Assembly (NCBI RefSeq): GCF_018130505.1
Contig: NZ_JAFCKH010000015.1
Span: forward strand, 62,001 to 126,000
Length of the DNA stretch: 64,000 nucleotides
Origin: Bradyrhizobium tropiciagri
GTDB taxonomy: Bacteria; Pseudomonadota; Alphaproteobacteria; Rhizobiales; Xanthobacteraceae
Direction of reading: 5' to 3'
The position numbers and the translations under genes are program-made. The notes beneath the pieces are model-generated. The model was given only the letters and a program-made list of their open reading frames with translations, was not told where the DNA came from and did not search any database. The stretch's first letter is position 1. Every line of letters begins with the position of its first letter. Below, piece by piece: positions 8,720 to 17,339 of the stretch.

Positions 8720-9502
8720 ATGACGTCGATTTCCGTACGCGATGGCGTTCTCGACATCGCGGAATCCGGAGCCGGGAAGCCCGTTGTGCTTCTGCACTCG
8801 CTGCTTGCGGATCGCTCCATCTTCGACCGGATCGTGCCGATGCTGGCGCGGACCCGGCGCGTGATCGTGCCCGATCTGCCCGGCTTCGGCGGCTCGTCAT
8901 CCGCGGGCTCCACGATCGAGGGCATCGCGGACCGCATTTCCGGGCTGTTCGATGCGCTGGATCTCGGCACCGGCGCCGACGTGCTCGGCAATGGCTTCGG
9001 CGGCTTTGTCGCGAGCACCCTGGCGATCCGCCACGGCGGCAAGTTCGACCGCCTCGTGCTGGCCGACACCGGACTGACCTTCTCGCCGGAGGGCAAGCAG
9101 TCGTTCTACTCCATGGCCGAACGGGTTCGTCAGGCCGGCATGGCAGCCATCATCGATGTCGCGATGAAGCGGCTGTTTCCCGAGGACTACATCGCGGCGC
9201 ATCCGGACGTCTTCGCCGAGCGGCGCAATGCCCTGCTCAAGACCAATCCGGAGTTCTTCGCCGAAGCCTGCCTTGCGCTCGCCGCGCTTGACCTTACATC
9301 CGGCATTGCGACCATTCGCAATCCAACGCTGGTCGTGGTCGGCGAGCTCGACGCCGCGACACCGCCCGAGATGGCACGTGCCCTCGCCCGTGCACTTCCC
9401 AAGGCCGAGCTGATCGAAATCCCCGGCTGCGGTCACGCGCCGATGGCGCAGGCGCCCGAGGCTTTCATCAAGACGATCTCGGGCTTCCTCGAATTGACCT
9501 GA
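8720..9502 (+). CDS. Alpha/beta hydrolase-fold protein lacking the nucleophile serine
   Basis: A 260-aa protein with an alpha/beta-hydrolase fold resembling 3-oxoadipate enol-lactonase (PcaD-like). The acid (GELDAATPP) and the catalytic histidine (PGCGHAPMAQAPEAF) are in place. The nucleophile elbow reads LGNGFGG, where the family has G-x-S-x-G-G, so the serine codon is replaced by GGC (Gly). The protein is then unlikely to be an ordinary ester or lactone hydrolase; it may be a cofactor-free lyase or hydratase, or be inactive. The ATG at 8720 has a GAAAGG Shine-Dalgarno and sits 11 bases after livF; the ORF extends further upstream only as a livF shadow. Confidence 0.85.
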   Translation: MTSISVRDGVLDIAESGAGKPVVLLHSLLADRSIFDRIVPMLARTRRVIVPDLPGFGGSSSAGSTIEGIADRISGLFDALDLGTGADVLGNGFGGFVASTLAIRHGGKFDRLVLADTGLTFSPEGKQSFYSMAERVRQAGMAAIIDVAMKRLFPEDYIAAHPDVFAERRNALLKTNPEFFAEACLALAALDLTSGIATIRNPTLVVVGELDAATPPEMARALARALPKAELIEIPGCGHAPMAQAPEAFIKTISGFLELT

Positions 9503-9504
9503 TC

Positions 9505-10374
9505 ATGAAACCACCGCCGTTCCAATATCACCGTCCCCAGACCCGCGAGGAGCTCGGCGCGCTCTTGGCCAACCTCGACAACGTGAAAATCCTGGCCGGC
9601 GGCCAGTCGCTGATGCCGATGCTGAACCTGCGCGTGGTCGCGCCCGATCACCTGATCGACATCAATCGCATTCCGGAGCTGGCGGGCATTCGGGAAACCA
9701 CTGATGGCATCGAGATCGGCGCCATGACGCGTCAGGCGGATATTCTCGCCTCGCCGATCATCCGCGATCGCCTGCCGCTGCTTGCACGCGCGCTCGAACA
9801 TGTCGGCCATATCCAGACCCGGTCCCGCGGAACCATCGGCGGCAGTTGCTGCCATCTCGATCCATCCGCCGAGCAGCCGGCGATCTGCGCCGCGCTCGAT
9901 GCCGAATTTGTCGCGATCGGACCAAAGGGGCGCCGCGTGATCGCGGCCGCCGACTGGTTTCAGGGCATGTTGCAATCAGCGCTCGACGATCTGGAATTCC
10001 TCGAGGCGGTGCGCTTCAAGCCGTGGGCGAAGGGGCACGGCTACGGCTTCGCCGAATATGCGCGGCGGCATGGTGACTTTGCGATATCAGGTGCGGCTGC
10101 GCTGCTTGAGGCCGACGGCGGGGGCAGCATTACGCGTGCGGCGCTGCTGGTGTTCGGCGTCGAAGAGGCGCCACGGCGTCTTTCCGAAGCCGAAGCGGCG
10201 CTCGTCGGCCAGAACATCGGCGAGATTGCGCTCGCGCCGATCCTTGATGCGGCCCGCGCACTCCATCCGATGGAGGATGTGCAGGTGACGGCGGACTATC
10301 GCCGCCATCTCGCCGGCACCCTGCTCGGCCGTGCCGTGCGCGAGGCCTGCGTCAGCCGGGAGCAGCGCCAATGA
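9505..10374 (+). CDS. Molybdenum hydroxylase FAD-binding (medium, CoxM-like) subunit
   Basis: A 289-aa subunit of a xanthine-oxidase-family enzyme. Residues ~1-175 form the FAD-binding domain with the KILAGGQSLMPMLNLR motif and a second FAD loop TIGGSCCHLDPSAEQP (canonical TIGGNxxHADPAAE, with Cys-Cys in place of the usual residues). The C-terminal domain is the CO-dehydrogenase flavoprotein type. It passes electrons from the 2Fe-2S subunit to an acceptor. It starts two bases after the hydrolase stop and overlaps the next gene by ATGA. Confidence 0.93.
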   Translation: MKPPPFQYHRPQTREELGALLANLDNVKILAGGQSLMPMLNLRVVAPDHLIDINRIPELAGIRETTDGIEIGAMTRQADILASPIIRDRLPLLARALEHVGHIQTRSRGTIGGSCCHLDPSAEQPAICAALDAEFVAIGPKGRRVIAAADWFQGMLQSALDDLEFLEAVRFKPWAKGHGYGFAEYARRHGDFAISGAAALLEADGGGSITRAALLVFGVEEAPRRLSEAEAALVGQNIGEIALAPILDAARALHPMEDVQVTADYRRHLAGTLLGRAVREACVSREQRQ

Positions 10375-10850
10375 GCGAACGACATCTCAGCTTCACGCTC
10401 AATGGCGAACGGCGCGAGGCCAACGCCGATCCACGGATGCACCTCGCCGATTTCCTGCGTCACGGCCTGGGGCTGACCGGAACACATGTCGGATGCGAGC
10501 ACGGCGTTTGCGGCGCCTGCACGGTCATCGTCGATGGTGCGCCGGTCCGATCGTGCCTGATGCTGGCGGTCCAGGTCGACGGCTGCACGGTTGAAACCGT
10601 CGAGGGCCTCGCCAAGGGCGGCGAGCTTTCTCCGCTACAGCAGGCCTTCGCCAATCACCACGGCCTGCAATGCGGGTTCTGTACGCCGGGCATGCTGATG
10701 ACGCTGGAAGCCTTTCTGCGCGTCACGCCCTCTCCGACCGAGCAGGACGTCAGGATAGCGATCTCCGGCAACACCTGCCGCTGTACCGGCTACCAGGGAA
10801 TCGTCGAAGCAGCCCTGACAACCACCGCAGCAAAGGGTAGCCGCCCATGA
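10371..10850 (+). CDS. Molybdenum hydroxylase 2Fe-2S (small, CoxS-like) subunit
   Basis: A 159-aa two-domain iron-sulfur protein. The N-terminal plant-ferredoxin-type cluster ligands are in GCEHGVCGACTV and the following cysteine (RSCLML). The C-terminal helical domain carries the second cluster in CGFCTPGM and CRCTGYQGI. All eight cysteines expected for the family are present. It relays electrons from the molybdenum site to the FAD subunit. ATGA overlaps on both sides place it firmly in the operon. Confidence 0.95.
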   Translation: MSERHLSFTLNGERREANADPRMHLADFLRHGLGLTGTHVGCEHGVCGACTVIVDGAPVRSCLMLAVQVDGCTVETVEGLAKGGELSPLQQAFANHHGLQCGFCTPGMLMTLEAFLRVTPSPTEQDVRIAISGNTCRCTGYQGIVEAALTTTAAKGSRP

Positions 10851-13201
10851 GCGCGCGTTATTTCGGGGCCGCGGTCACCCGCGTCGAGGATCCCCGCCTG
10901 CTGACGGGACGCGGACGCTATGTCGACGACATGGAATTCCCGGGCCTGCTGCATGCCGCGTTCGTCCGCGCGAATGTCGCCCACGGCCGCATCCGCAGCG
11001 TCGACACCAGCGACGCGCGTGGCATGCCCGGCGTCGTCGCGATCTACACGATGGCGGATTTTGCCTCCATTGCGCAGGGCCCGATGCCGCCGATGGCCCC
11101 GCACCCGCTGCTGCCGACGCCGATCACCTATCACCCTCTGGCCGTCGAGGAAGTGCGTCACGTCGGCGAGGCGATCGCGATCGTGCTGGCCGCCGACCGC
11201 GCAAGGGCAGAAGATGCCGCGGCTGCCGTGATGCTCGACATCGAGGAACTGCCGGCCGTCGCCGACGCCGTCCTTGCTGCGAAGGCGGGAGCGCCCCGAG
11301 CTGACAGCAGGCGGCCGAGCAACATCGCCGCCACCATGAAAGCCGGCTTCGCCGATTGCGGCGCGGTGTTCGCGAACGCCGACCATGTCCTGACCGAGTC
11401 CTTCGACATTCATCGCGGCGGCTGCCATTCCATGGAGTGCCGCGGCGTGGTCGCCAGCGTCGATCCGCATTCCGACGTCCTGACGCTTTCCACGTCCTCG
11501 CAATCGCCCTACATGGTGCGGCGGCACCTTGCGAGCTATCTCAACCGCGATGAGAGCCAGCTCCATGTAATGACGCCGGATGTCGGCGGCGGCTTCGGCC
11601 CGAAGGCCAATGTCTATCCGGAGGAGTTCGCGGTTGCGCTCGCCGCGCTCAAGACCGGGCGGCCGGTGAAATGGATCGAGGACCGCCAGGAGCACTTCGT
11701 CGCCACGACGCAGCAGCGCGGACAGGTCTGGACGCTCGATGTCGCCTTCGACAATGACGGGCGGATGCGCGCGATCCGCGGTCATTGCGTTCACGACAAC
11801 GGCGCCTACGCGCCCTACGGCCTGATCCTGCCGGCAACGGCGCTCGCCAGCTTTCCGGGCCCCTATGCGCTCGAGGCGCTCGATCTCACGGTCGATGTCG
11901 TGCTGACCAATTTGGTGCCGACGTCTCCCGTGCGCGGTGCATGCCGGCCGAATGCCGCGTTCGTGCTGGAAAGACTGGCCGACCGTATCGCGCGCCATCT
12001 CGGCATCGATCGCGACGAGGTGCGCCGGCGCAGCTTCGTTCGTGCCGAGCAGATGCCGTACTTGACCGGGATGAAGGCCCGCGACGGCTCGCCGATCTCC
12101 TATGACAGCGGCGACTACATCGCCGCGCTGGATCTCGTGCTCGACAAGGTCGATGCCGCCGGCTTTGAGGCGCGCCGCGCCGCCGCCGCGGAGCGCGGCA
12201 AGCTGCTCGGCCTCGGCATCGCATCCTGTGTCGAGGACACCGGCCTCGGCCCGTTCGAGGGCGCATCGGTTCGGGTCACGCCGGCCGGAAAGGTCATCGT
12301 CAGCACCGGCGCATCGAGCCAGGGTCAGGGCCATCGTACGGCGTTCGCGCAGATCGCCGCCGACGCGCTCGGCGTCGAACTGAACGACGTGACGGTCGAG
12401 ACCGCTGATACAGCGAAATTTCCGCTCGGCATATCCACCATCGCGAGCCGGATCGCGGTGACGGCTGGCTCGTCCGTCGAACTCGCCGCACAGAAGGTGC
12501 GTGCCAAGGCGATCGCCTTCGCCTCGCACAAGCTGGAGGTCAGCGAGGAGGATCTCGAGCTCGAAGGCGGTGCGGTCCGCGTCAAGGGCGTTGCCGGACT
12601 GAACGTCAGCCTGTCGGAGATTGCGCGCACGCTGGCCGGCAATGCCGGCATGGGGCTGCCCGGCGGCATGGACCCGGACCTCGCGGCGACGGCCTATTTC
12701 AACTCGACGGCGCTGACATTCGCTTACGGCGCGAACGCATGCGAAGTCGAGATCGATCCCGAGACCGGTGATGTGCGGGTCGTCCGCTACGTCGTGGTGC
12801 ACGACTGCGGCAAGCTGATCAATCCGCTGATCGTCGACGGCCAGATTCGCGGCGGAGTCGTTCACGGCATCGGCAACGCGCTGTTCGAGCGCATGATCCA
12901 CGACGAGGCCGGCCAGCCGCTGACCACCACTTACGCGGACTACTTCCTGCCGCTCGCGTCCGAGATGCCGTCGATCGAAGTCCATCACATCGAGACGCCG
13001 TCTCCGCGCAATCCGATCGGCGTCAAGGGCGCCGGCGAAGGCGGCACGATTCCGGCCGCGGCCTGCGTGATCTCGGCCGTCGAGGATGCGCTGGGCGCGG
13101 ATGCGCCGTTCATCCACCTCCACCCGATTTCGCCGCAACAGGTGATGAAATGGATCGAGGCGAGCGGATCGCAGTCTCAAGAAGTGGCGGGAACGCCGTA
13201 G
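10847..13201 (+). CDS. Molybdenum hydroxylase catalytic (large, CoxL-like) subunit
   Basis: A 784-aa molybdopterin-binding subunit. Motifs seen are GGGFGPKANVYPEE, RGACRPNAAFVLERL, a Gln-rich Moco loop (GASSQGQGHRTAFAQ), and the active-site glutamate segment (GVKGAGEGGTIPAA). The VAYRCSFR loop of true CO dehydrogenase is absent, so this is a form-II-type enzyme that hydroxylates an organic substrate (N-heterocycle, aldehyde or similar) using water. The loop RGAC differs from the more usual RGAG. Its 3' end overlaps the convergent amidohydrolase gene by 25 bases. The true substrate is unknown; the linked importer suggests an external compound. Confidence 0.92.
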   Translation: MSARYFGAAVTRVEDPRLLTGRGRYVDDMEFPGLLHAAFVRANVAHGRIRSVDTSDARGMPGVVAIYTMADFASIAQGPMPPMAPHPLLPTPITYHPLAVEEVRHVGEAIAIVLAADRARAEDAAAAVMLDIEELPAVADAVLAAKAGAPRADSRRPSNIAATMKAGFADCGAVFANADHVLTESFDIHRGGCHSMECRGVVASVDPHSDVLTLSTSSQSPYMVRRHLASYLNRDESQLHVMTPDVGGGFGPKANVYPEEFAVALAALKTGRPVKWIEDRQEHFVATTQQRGQVWTLDVAFDNDGRMRAIRGHCVHDNGAYAPYGLILPATALASFPGPYALEALDLTVDVVLTNLVPTSPVRGACRPNAAFVLERLADRIARHLGIDRDEVRRRSFVRAEQMPYLTGMKARDGSPISYDSGDYIAALDLVLDKVDAAGFEARRAAAAERGKLLGLGIASCVEDTGLGPFEGASVRVTPAGKVIVSTGASSQGQGHRTAFAQIAADALGVELNDVTVETADTAKFPLGISTIASRIAVTAGSSVELAAQKVRAKAIAFASHKLEVSEEDLELEGGAVRVKGVAGLNVSLSEIARTLAGNAGMGLPGGMDPDLAATAYFNSTALTFAYGANACEVEIDPETGDVRVVRYVVVHDCGKLINPLIVDGQIRGGVVHGIGNALFERMIHDEAGQPLTTTYADYFLPLASEMPSIEVHHIETPSPRNPIGVKGAGEGGTIPAAACVISAVEDALGADAPFIHLHPISPQQVMKWIEASGSQSQEVAGTP

Positions 13202-14079
13202 AACCGCGCCGGGTTGGACACCAGGATCTTGTGCTGCTGCTCGACGTCGGTGGCGTAGCTCGCGAGCCCATCGAGAATCTCTCCGGCGTCGGGGACGGCT
13301 GCGGCATCGTAAAGACCGACATGGGGCCAGTCGCTGCCCCAGACCATCCGGTCGGGGGCGGCATCGATCAGCGCTTCGGCAAACGGAACGACGTCGCGGA
13401 ACGGATAGGCTTGTGCCGAAAGCCGGAAGCCGCCAGACAGTTTTACATAGCAGTTCGAGTTTCTGACGATGTGCAGCACCGCCTGGAATTCGGGACTGTC
13501 GGCGCCGTTGGCGGCAGCACACCACCCCATGTGATCGATGATGAACGATGCGCGCAGCCGAAGCAGCCGATCGATGATCGCAGGGTAGGTTTCGCCGCGG
13601 GTCGCGACCTGAACGTGCCAGCCGATTTCCGCGCAACGATCCGCCAGCACCTCGAGGTTCTGCAAGCCGACGCCGCCGCCGACGATATCGAGAATGCGGA
13701 TGCCGCGGACGCCGGCGTCCTTGAGCACGGCGACTTCCCTGTCGGTGATCTCAGGATCGATCACGGCGACGCCGCACAGCCTGTCCGGATAGTCCTGCAA
13801 TGCCTTCACCAACAGCCGGTTGTCGGTGCCGTGCACCGACACCTGCACGACGACGCCATATTGCAGGCCGACCTTGTCGAGCATCGCGACGAAATCGGCA
13901 GGTGACGCCGGCGGCGGATTGAAGTGGCGGCCGGGTACGAACGGATAGTCGGCTGCCGGGCCGATCACATGGGCATGGGTTTCCCACGCGCCCCGCGGAA
14001 CCTTGATCTTTGTCGGAGGTGAAGCCGGCCGCGGAGGCAGACAATCCTTAATGACACCGTCGAAGTGAAGCATCGTCAC
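13177..14079 (-). CDS. Amidohydrolase, 2-pyrone-4,6-dicarboxylate hydrolase-like
   Basis: A 300-aa TIM-barrel hydrolase of the amidohydrolase_2 family closest in pattern to LigI-type pyrone dicarboxylate lactonases. It has an N-terminal ETHAHVIGP metal motif, an active-site DHMG, and the C-terminal GSDWPHVG. Such enzymes open lactone rings in aromatic catabolism in the cytoplasm. It is the last gene of the minus-strand operon starting at 19,993, coupled to the upstream dehydrogenase by an ATGA overlap (14076-14079). Its tail overlaps the 3' end of the convergent Mo-hydroxylase gene. Exact substrate not determinable. Confidence 0.88.
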   Translation of the reverse strand: MTMLHFDGVIKDCLPPRPASPPTKIKVPRGAWETHAHVIGPAADYPFVPGRHFNPPPASPADFVAMLDKVGLQYGVVVQVSVHGTDNRLLVKALQDYPDRLCGVAVIDPEITDREVAVLKDAGVRGIRILDIVGGGVGLQNLEVLADRCAEIGWHVQVATRGETYPAIIDRLLRLRASFIIDHMGWCAAANGADSPEFQAVLHIVRNSNCYVKLSGGFRLSAQAYPFRDVVPFAEALIDAAPDRMVWGSDWPHVGLYDAAAVPDAGEILDGLASYATDVEQQHKILVSNPARFYGVPATS

Positions 14080-15206
14080 TGCACCTTTGAATCGAGGATG
14101 AAGTCGACGCCCGCACTCGCTGCGACGGTCTTCACTTCATCGAGAAATGCATCGTTGAGCGGGATGCCGGTCTTCAGCCGCTCGGCCCTGCGCGCGAATT
14201 CCGGCTCGCCGGCGACGATCACCGGGTTGTCGGGATCGACGGCGGGCGTCGCGCGCAGGTGATCCAGGATGTCGCTGACATCGTCCTCGAACGAGCCGGA
14301 GGCGCGGAAGAAGTCCGGATCGAGCGCAAGGAAGAAATGACCGATATTGTCCGGCGCGCCCGGCTTCGCCTCCCGGCTGCGGAACGGCGAGAACGAGCCG
14401 CCCGCCAGCGTGCTGCCGAGCAACTGCGCCATGACGGCAAGACCGTAGCCCTTGTGGGTGCCGGTCTCACGGGTGCCGCCCATCGGCATCAAGCCGCCGA
14501 CGTCGCTCTCCATGCAGGTCCGAAAGCCTTCGCCGGGGTCGGTGACCGGCTTTCCGGCGCCATCGACCACCCAGCCCACCGGAAGCGGCGTCTGGTGATA
14601 GGCGTAGACCTTGACCTTGTTGGCGGCGACCGCCGACGTCGACATGTCGAGCAGGAAAGGATCCCCCCTGCTCGCCGGCGCTGCGAACGCAATCGGATTG
14701 GTGCCGAGCACCGGCGTCGTGCCGCCGGTCGGGAGCACCGCGACGGTCCGCGCCGACGACGTAACGAACGCGATGACGCCCTTGCGCGCCGCCATCTCGG
14801 CATAGAGTCCGGTCGCCCCGAAGTGATGCGAATTGACCACCGAGACAGCACCGATGCCGATCAGCTTGCATTTCGCCACCGCGAGGTTCATCGCCTCGAC
14901 CGCAACCGGATGGCCAAGGCCTGCATCGCCATCCATCAGGGCCGTGGCGGCGTTTTCCTTCACGATCCGCGGCCGCGGCGTCATATTGAGGCCGCCGGCA
15001 CGCCGCATCCTGTCATAGAGCGGGAGCATCGATGCACCGTGCGATTCGATGCCGCGAAGATCGGTCTCGACCAGGAGATCCGCGATCACCTCGATCTTAT
15101 CCGGCGTCATGCCCCACGCGGACAACACGAGTTCGATCTGTCTCTTGAGAACAGCGGGCGCGACGTAGACCAGCCGCTCCCGCGCGTGCATCTCGTTCGA
15201 AGCCAT
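14076..15206 (-). CDS. Ldh family (malate/L-lactate/sulfolactate-type) NAD(P) dehydrogenase
   Basis: A 376-aa member of the type-2 malate/L-lactate dehydrogenase family, which oxidises 2-hydroxy acids or reduces 2-keto acids with a non-Rossmann NAD(P) fold. Visible motifs are ESHGASMLPLYDRM, GHPVAVEAM, VVNSHHFGATG (catalytic His) and GTNPIAFAAPA. The start chosen is the ATG at 15206 (MASNEMHARER), preceded by GAAGGAC; an in-frame ATG at 15287 would lie inside the upstream gene. It sits 13 bases after that gene's stop and overlaps the next by ATGA. Confidence 0.9.
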   Translation of the reverse strand: MASNEMHARERLVYVAPAVLKRQIELVLSAWGMTPDKIEVIADLLVETDLRGIESHGASMLPLYDRMRRAGGLNMTPRPRIVKENAATALMDGDAGLGHPVAVEAMNLAVAKCKLIGIGAVSVVNSHHFGATGLYAEMAARKGVIAFVTSSARTVAVLPTGGTTPVLGTNPIAFAAPASRGDPFLLDMSTSAVAANKVKVYAYHQTPLPVGWVVDGAGKPVTDPGEGFRTCMESDVGGLMPMGGTRETGTHKGYGLAVMAQLLGSTLAGGSFSPFRSREAKPGAPDNIGHFFLALDPDFFRASGSFEDDVSDILDHLRATPAVDPDNPVIVAGEPEFARRAERLKTGIPLNDAFLDEVKTVAASAGVDFILDSKVQ

Positions 15207-15219
15207 CGGCGAATGTCCT

Positions 15220-16110
15220 TCAGCTCTTGTTCTTGTCTGCAGCGGCCCGTTCGGCCGCCAGAAGCCATTGCACGGCCACGGCAGCATCCGCCGGCGGCGG
15301 CGCGCTCTCCCGCCGCAACAAATCCGTGGTGTGGCGATAACGATCGATCGTCGCGCGCGTCGTCAGGCTCTTCAGCCCGAGCGACGTCAACTGCGCTTCC
15401 GCCAGCTCCATCTCCACCAGCCGCCGGCCGGCATGAGGCGGATGCGTCCTCAGATACATGTCGATATGGTCACGCAGCGGTCGTTGATCGAAATCGCCGA
15501 GCAGCTCGATCAACTCCTCACGCAAGCCGAGCGCCTCAGCGGCCAGCATCGACTCCACGACCAGCGCGTCGAGGCCCTTGGCAAACAGGCTTCGCAACAG
15601 CTTCAGGCTCGATGCATCGCCGACCGCCGACCCCTCGCGCGCCGATACGGAAAAGCCGAGCGCATTCATCGTCTGCGCGAAGTCCGTCGCCATCTCCCCC
15701 GACGCCAGCAGCGGGGTGCGGATGCCGTGCAGGCTGACGGCGCCCATGATCGCCACATCGACGAACCGCGCGCGGTTCGCACCGAGCATATCGGCAGCAG
15801 CAATCACCTGCGGCGGATCGGCGGCGGTCAGGTCGGCCAGGATCGCCCGCTCCCGCAGCACCGGCGCGATCCTTGCGACAACGTCGCGCAGCCCGTCGCC
15901 GGTGATCGTCAGCAGCACGACGTCGGCCGCGCTCGCCGCACGCGCAACATCCTCGTCGACGTCGATGCCGAGCCGCTTCGCCGAGGCGGCCGCGCGCGGC
16001 GAAGCCCGCGACGCGACCTTCAGCTCGACACCGCGATCGAGCAATGCGCTCGCAAAGCTGGTGCCGACCTCGCCGAGGCCGACGAGTGCGATCGAGGGAG
16101 TGCCGTTCAT
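15220..16110 (-). CDS. NAD(P)-dependent oxidoreductase, 6-phosphogluconate/3-hydroxyisobutyrate dehydrogenase superfamily with DUF1932 domain
   Basis: A 296-aa protein. The N-terminal Rossmann domain has GLGEVGTSFASALLDRG. The C-terminal helical domain (SSLKLLRSLFAKGLDAL and following) matches DUF1932, seen in a subgroup of beta-hydroxyacid dehydrogenases. It probably oxidises a 3-hydroxy acid to a semialdehyde. The start at 16110 overlaps the stop of the binding-protein gene upstream (ATGA); an ATG at 16134 is less likely. The substrate is unknown. Confidence 0.88.
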   Translation of the reverse strand: MNGTPSIALVGLGEVGTSFASALLDRGVELKVASRASPRAAASAKRLGIDVDEDVARAASAADVVLLTITGDGLRDVVARIAPVLRERAILADLTAADPPQVIAAADMLGANRARFVDVAIMGAVSLHGIRTPLLASGEMATDFAQTMNALGFSVSAREGSAVGDASSLKLLRSLFAKGLDALVVESMLAAEALGLREELIELLGDFDQRPLRDHIDMYLRTHPPHAGRRLVEMELAEAQLTSLGLKSLTTRATIDRYRHTTDLLRRESAPPPADAAVAVQWLLAAERAAADKNKS

Positions 16111-17321
16111 CGCGACGCTTTGACCAGCGGGCATTCGCTTTCGTTCAGCGGACGGAACGCCTGGTCGCCGGGGATTTCATCGATGGTCTTGAAGTAGTCC
16201 CACGGCTCCTTGGATTCCTTGGGCGCCTTGACCTGGAAGATCTGCACCGGATGCGTCATGCGCCCGTCGGCGCGCACCACGCCGTCGCCGAGCAGCGGAT
16301 CCTTGATCGGAACCGACTTGAGATATTCCACCACCTTGCGGCCATCGGTGCTGCCGACCTTCTCGACGGCGCCGAGATAGGCCAGCACCGAGGAGTAAAC
16401 CCCGCCCTGCAGCGCATCGGGGTGAATTCCCTTGTTGCGCTTGGCTAGCTCGGTCGCGAAGGCGCGGGTCGTCGCGTCCTTGGTCCAGTTCATGCTGCCG
16501 GCCGCGAGCAGGCCCTGCGTCGCATCGAGGCCGGCCGCATGCACGACGGCGAGATTGAACTGCGGCGCGACGATCTTGTACTTGTCCGACGTGATACCGA
16601 ATTCGCGGGCCTGCTTGATCGCGTTCGACAGATCCGCGCCGCCGCTGGCCAGCACGATGACATCTGCACCGGACGACTGCGCGGTCAGAAGATAGGAGCT
16701 GAAGTCCGATGTGTTGAGCGGATGGCGCACCGAACCCAGCACGGTCCCACCAGCCGCCTTGACGAACTTGGTGACGTTGTCCTCCAGGCTATGCCCGAAC
16801 GCATAGTCGACCGTGACGAAAAACCACTTCTTGCCGCCCCGGTTCATCACGCTCTTGACCAACGCGTTGGCGTTTCCATAGGAGTCCCACGTCCAGTGGA
16901 TGGTGTTGGGCGAGCACTTGGAGCCGGTCAGGTCGGTCGCGCCGACGCCGGACGGGATCATCACCCGGTTGAACTCCTTGGTGATCTCGACAGCGCCGAG
17001 CGCGACCGCCGAATTGGCGAAGTCGAATACCGCATCGACATCGTCGACCTGATACCAGCGGCGCAGGATGCCGAGGCCGACGTCGGCCTTGTTCTGGTGA
17101 TCGGCAAATACGAGCTCGATCGGGCGGCCGTTGACCTTGCCGCCGAACTTCTCGATCGCCATCTTCGCCGCCTCGACCGATCCATTGCCGGTCAAGTCGG
17201 AGAACACTCCGGTCATGTCGGTCAGGACGCCGATCTTGACCGTGCCCGATTTGTCTCCGGCCCAGGCACTGGTCGCCAGGCAGCAGGCGAGCACACTCAA
17301 TAGCCTCGCAAATCCTCTCAT
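16107..17321 (-). CDS. Branched-chain-type ABC substrate-binding protein (orphan)
   Basis: A 404-aa periplasmic protein with a ~22-residue signal peptide (RLLSVLACCLATSAWA) and the typical Peripla_BP_6 sequence (KIGVLTDMTGVFSDLTGNG and onward). The operon holds no permease or ATPase, so it must dock on an importer encoded elsewhere; the Liv complex at 5401-8708 on the facing operon is the nearest candidate. It is preceded by the acyl-CoA ligase gene with an 18-base gap. Confidence 0.92.
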   Translation of the reverse strand: MRGFARLLSVLACCLATSAWAGDKSGTVKIGVLTDMTGVFSDLTGNGSVEAAKMAIEKFGGKVNGRPIELVFADHQNKADVGLGILRRWYQVDDVDAVFDFANSAVALGAVEITKEFNRVMIPSGVGATDLTGSKCSPNTIHWTWDSYGNANALVKSVMNRGGKKWFFVTVDYAFGHSLEDNVTKFVKAAGGTVLGSVRHPLNTSDFSSYLLTAQSSGADVIVLASGGADLSNAIKQAREFGITSDKYKIVAPQFNLAVVHAAGLDATQGLLAAGSMNWTKDATTRAFATELAKRNKGIHPDALQGGVYSSVLAYLGAVEKVGSTDGRKVVEYLKSVPIKDPLLGDGVVRADGRMTHPVQIFQVKAPKESKEPWDYFKTIDEIPGDQAFRPLNESECPLVKASR

Positions 17322-17339
17322 TTCAAATTCCTCCCGTTT

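Noticed and set aside
10847-13201. Aerobic CO dehydrogenase large subunit
   Set aside because: The cysteine-containing AYRCSFR active-site loop is absent, so CO oxidation is not supported.
10790-13636. A 948-codon open frame on the minus strand opposite the Mo-hydroxylase large subunit
   Set aside because: It is a high-GC antisense shadow: arginine-, aspartate- and histidine-rich with no domain, while the + strand frame has all Mo-hydroxylase motifs.
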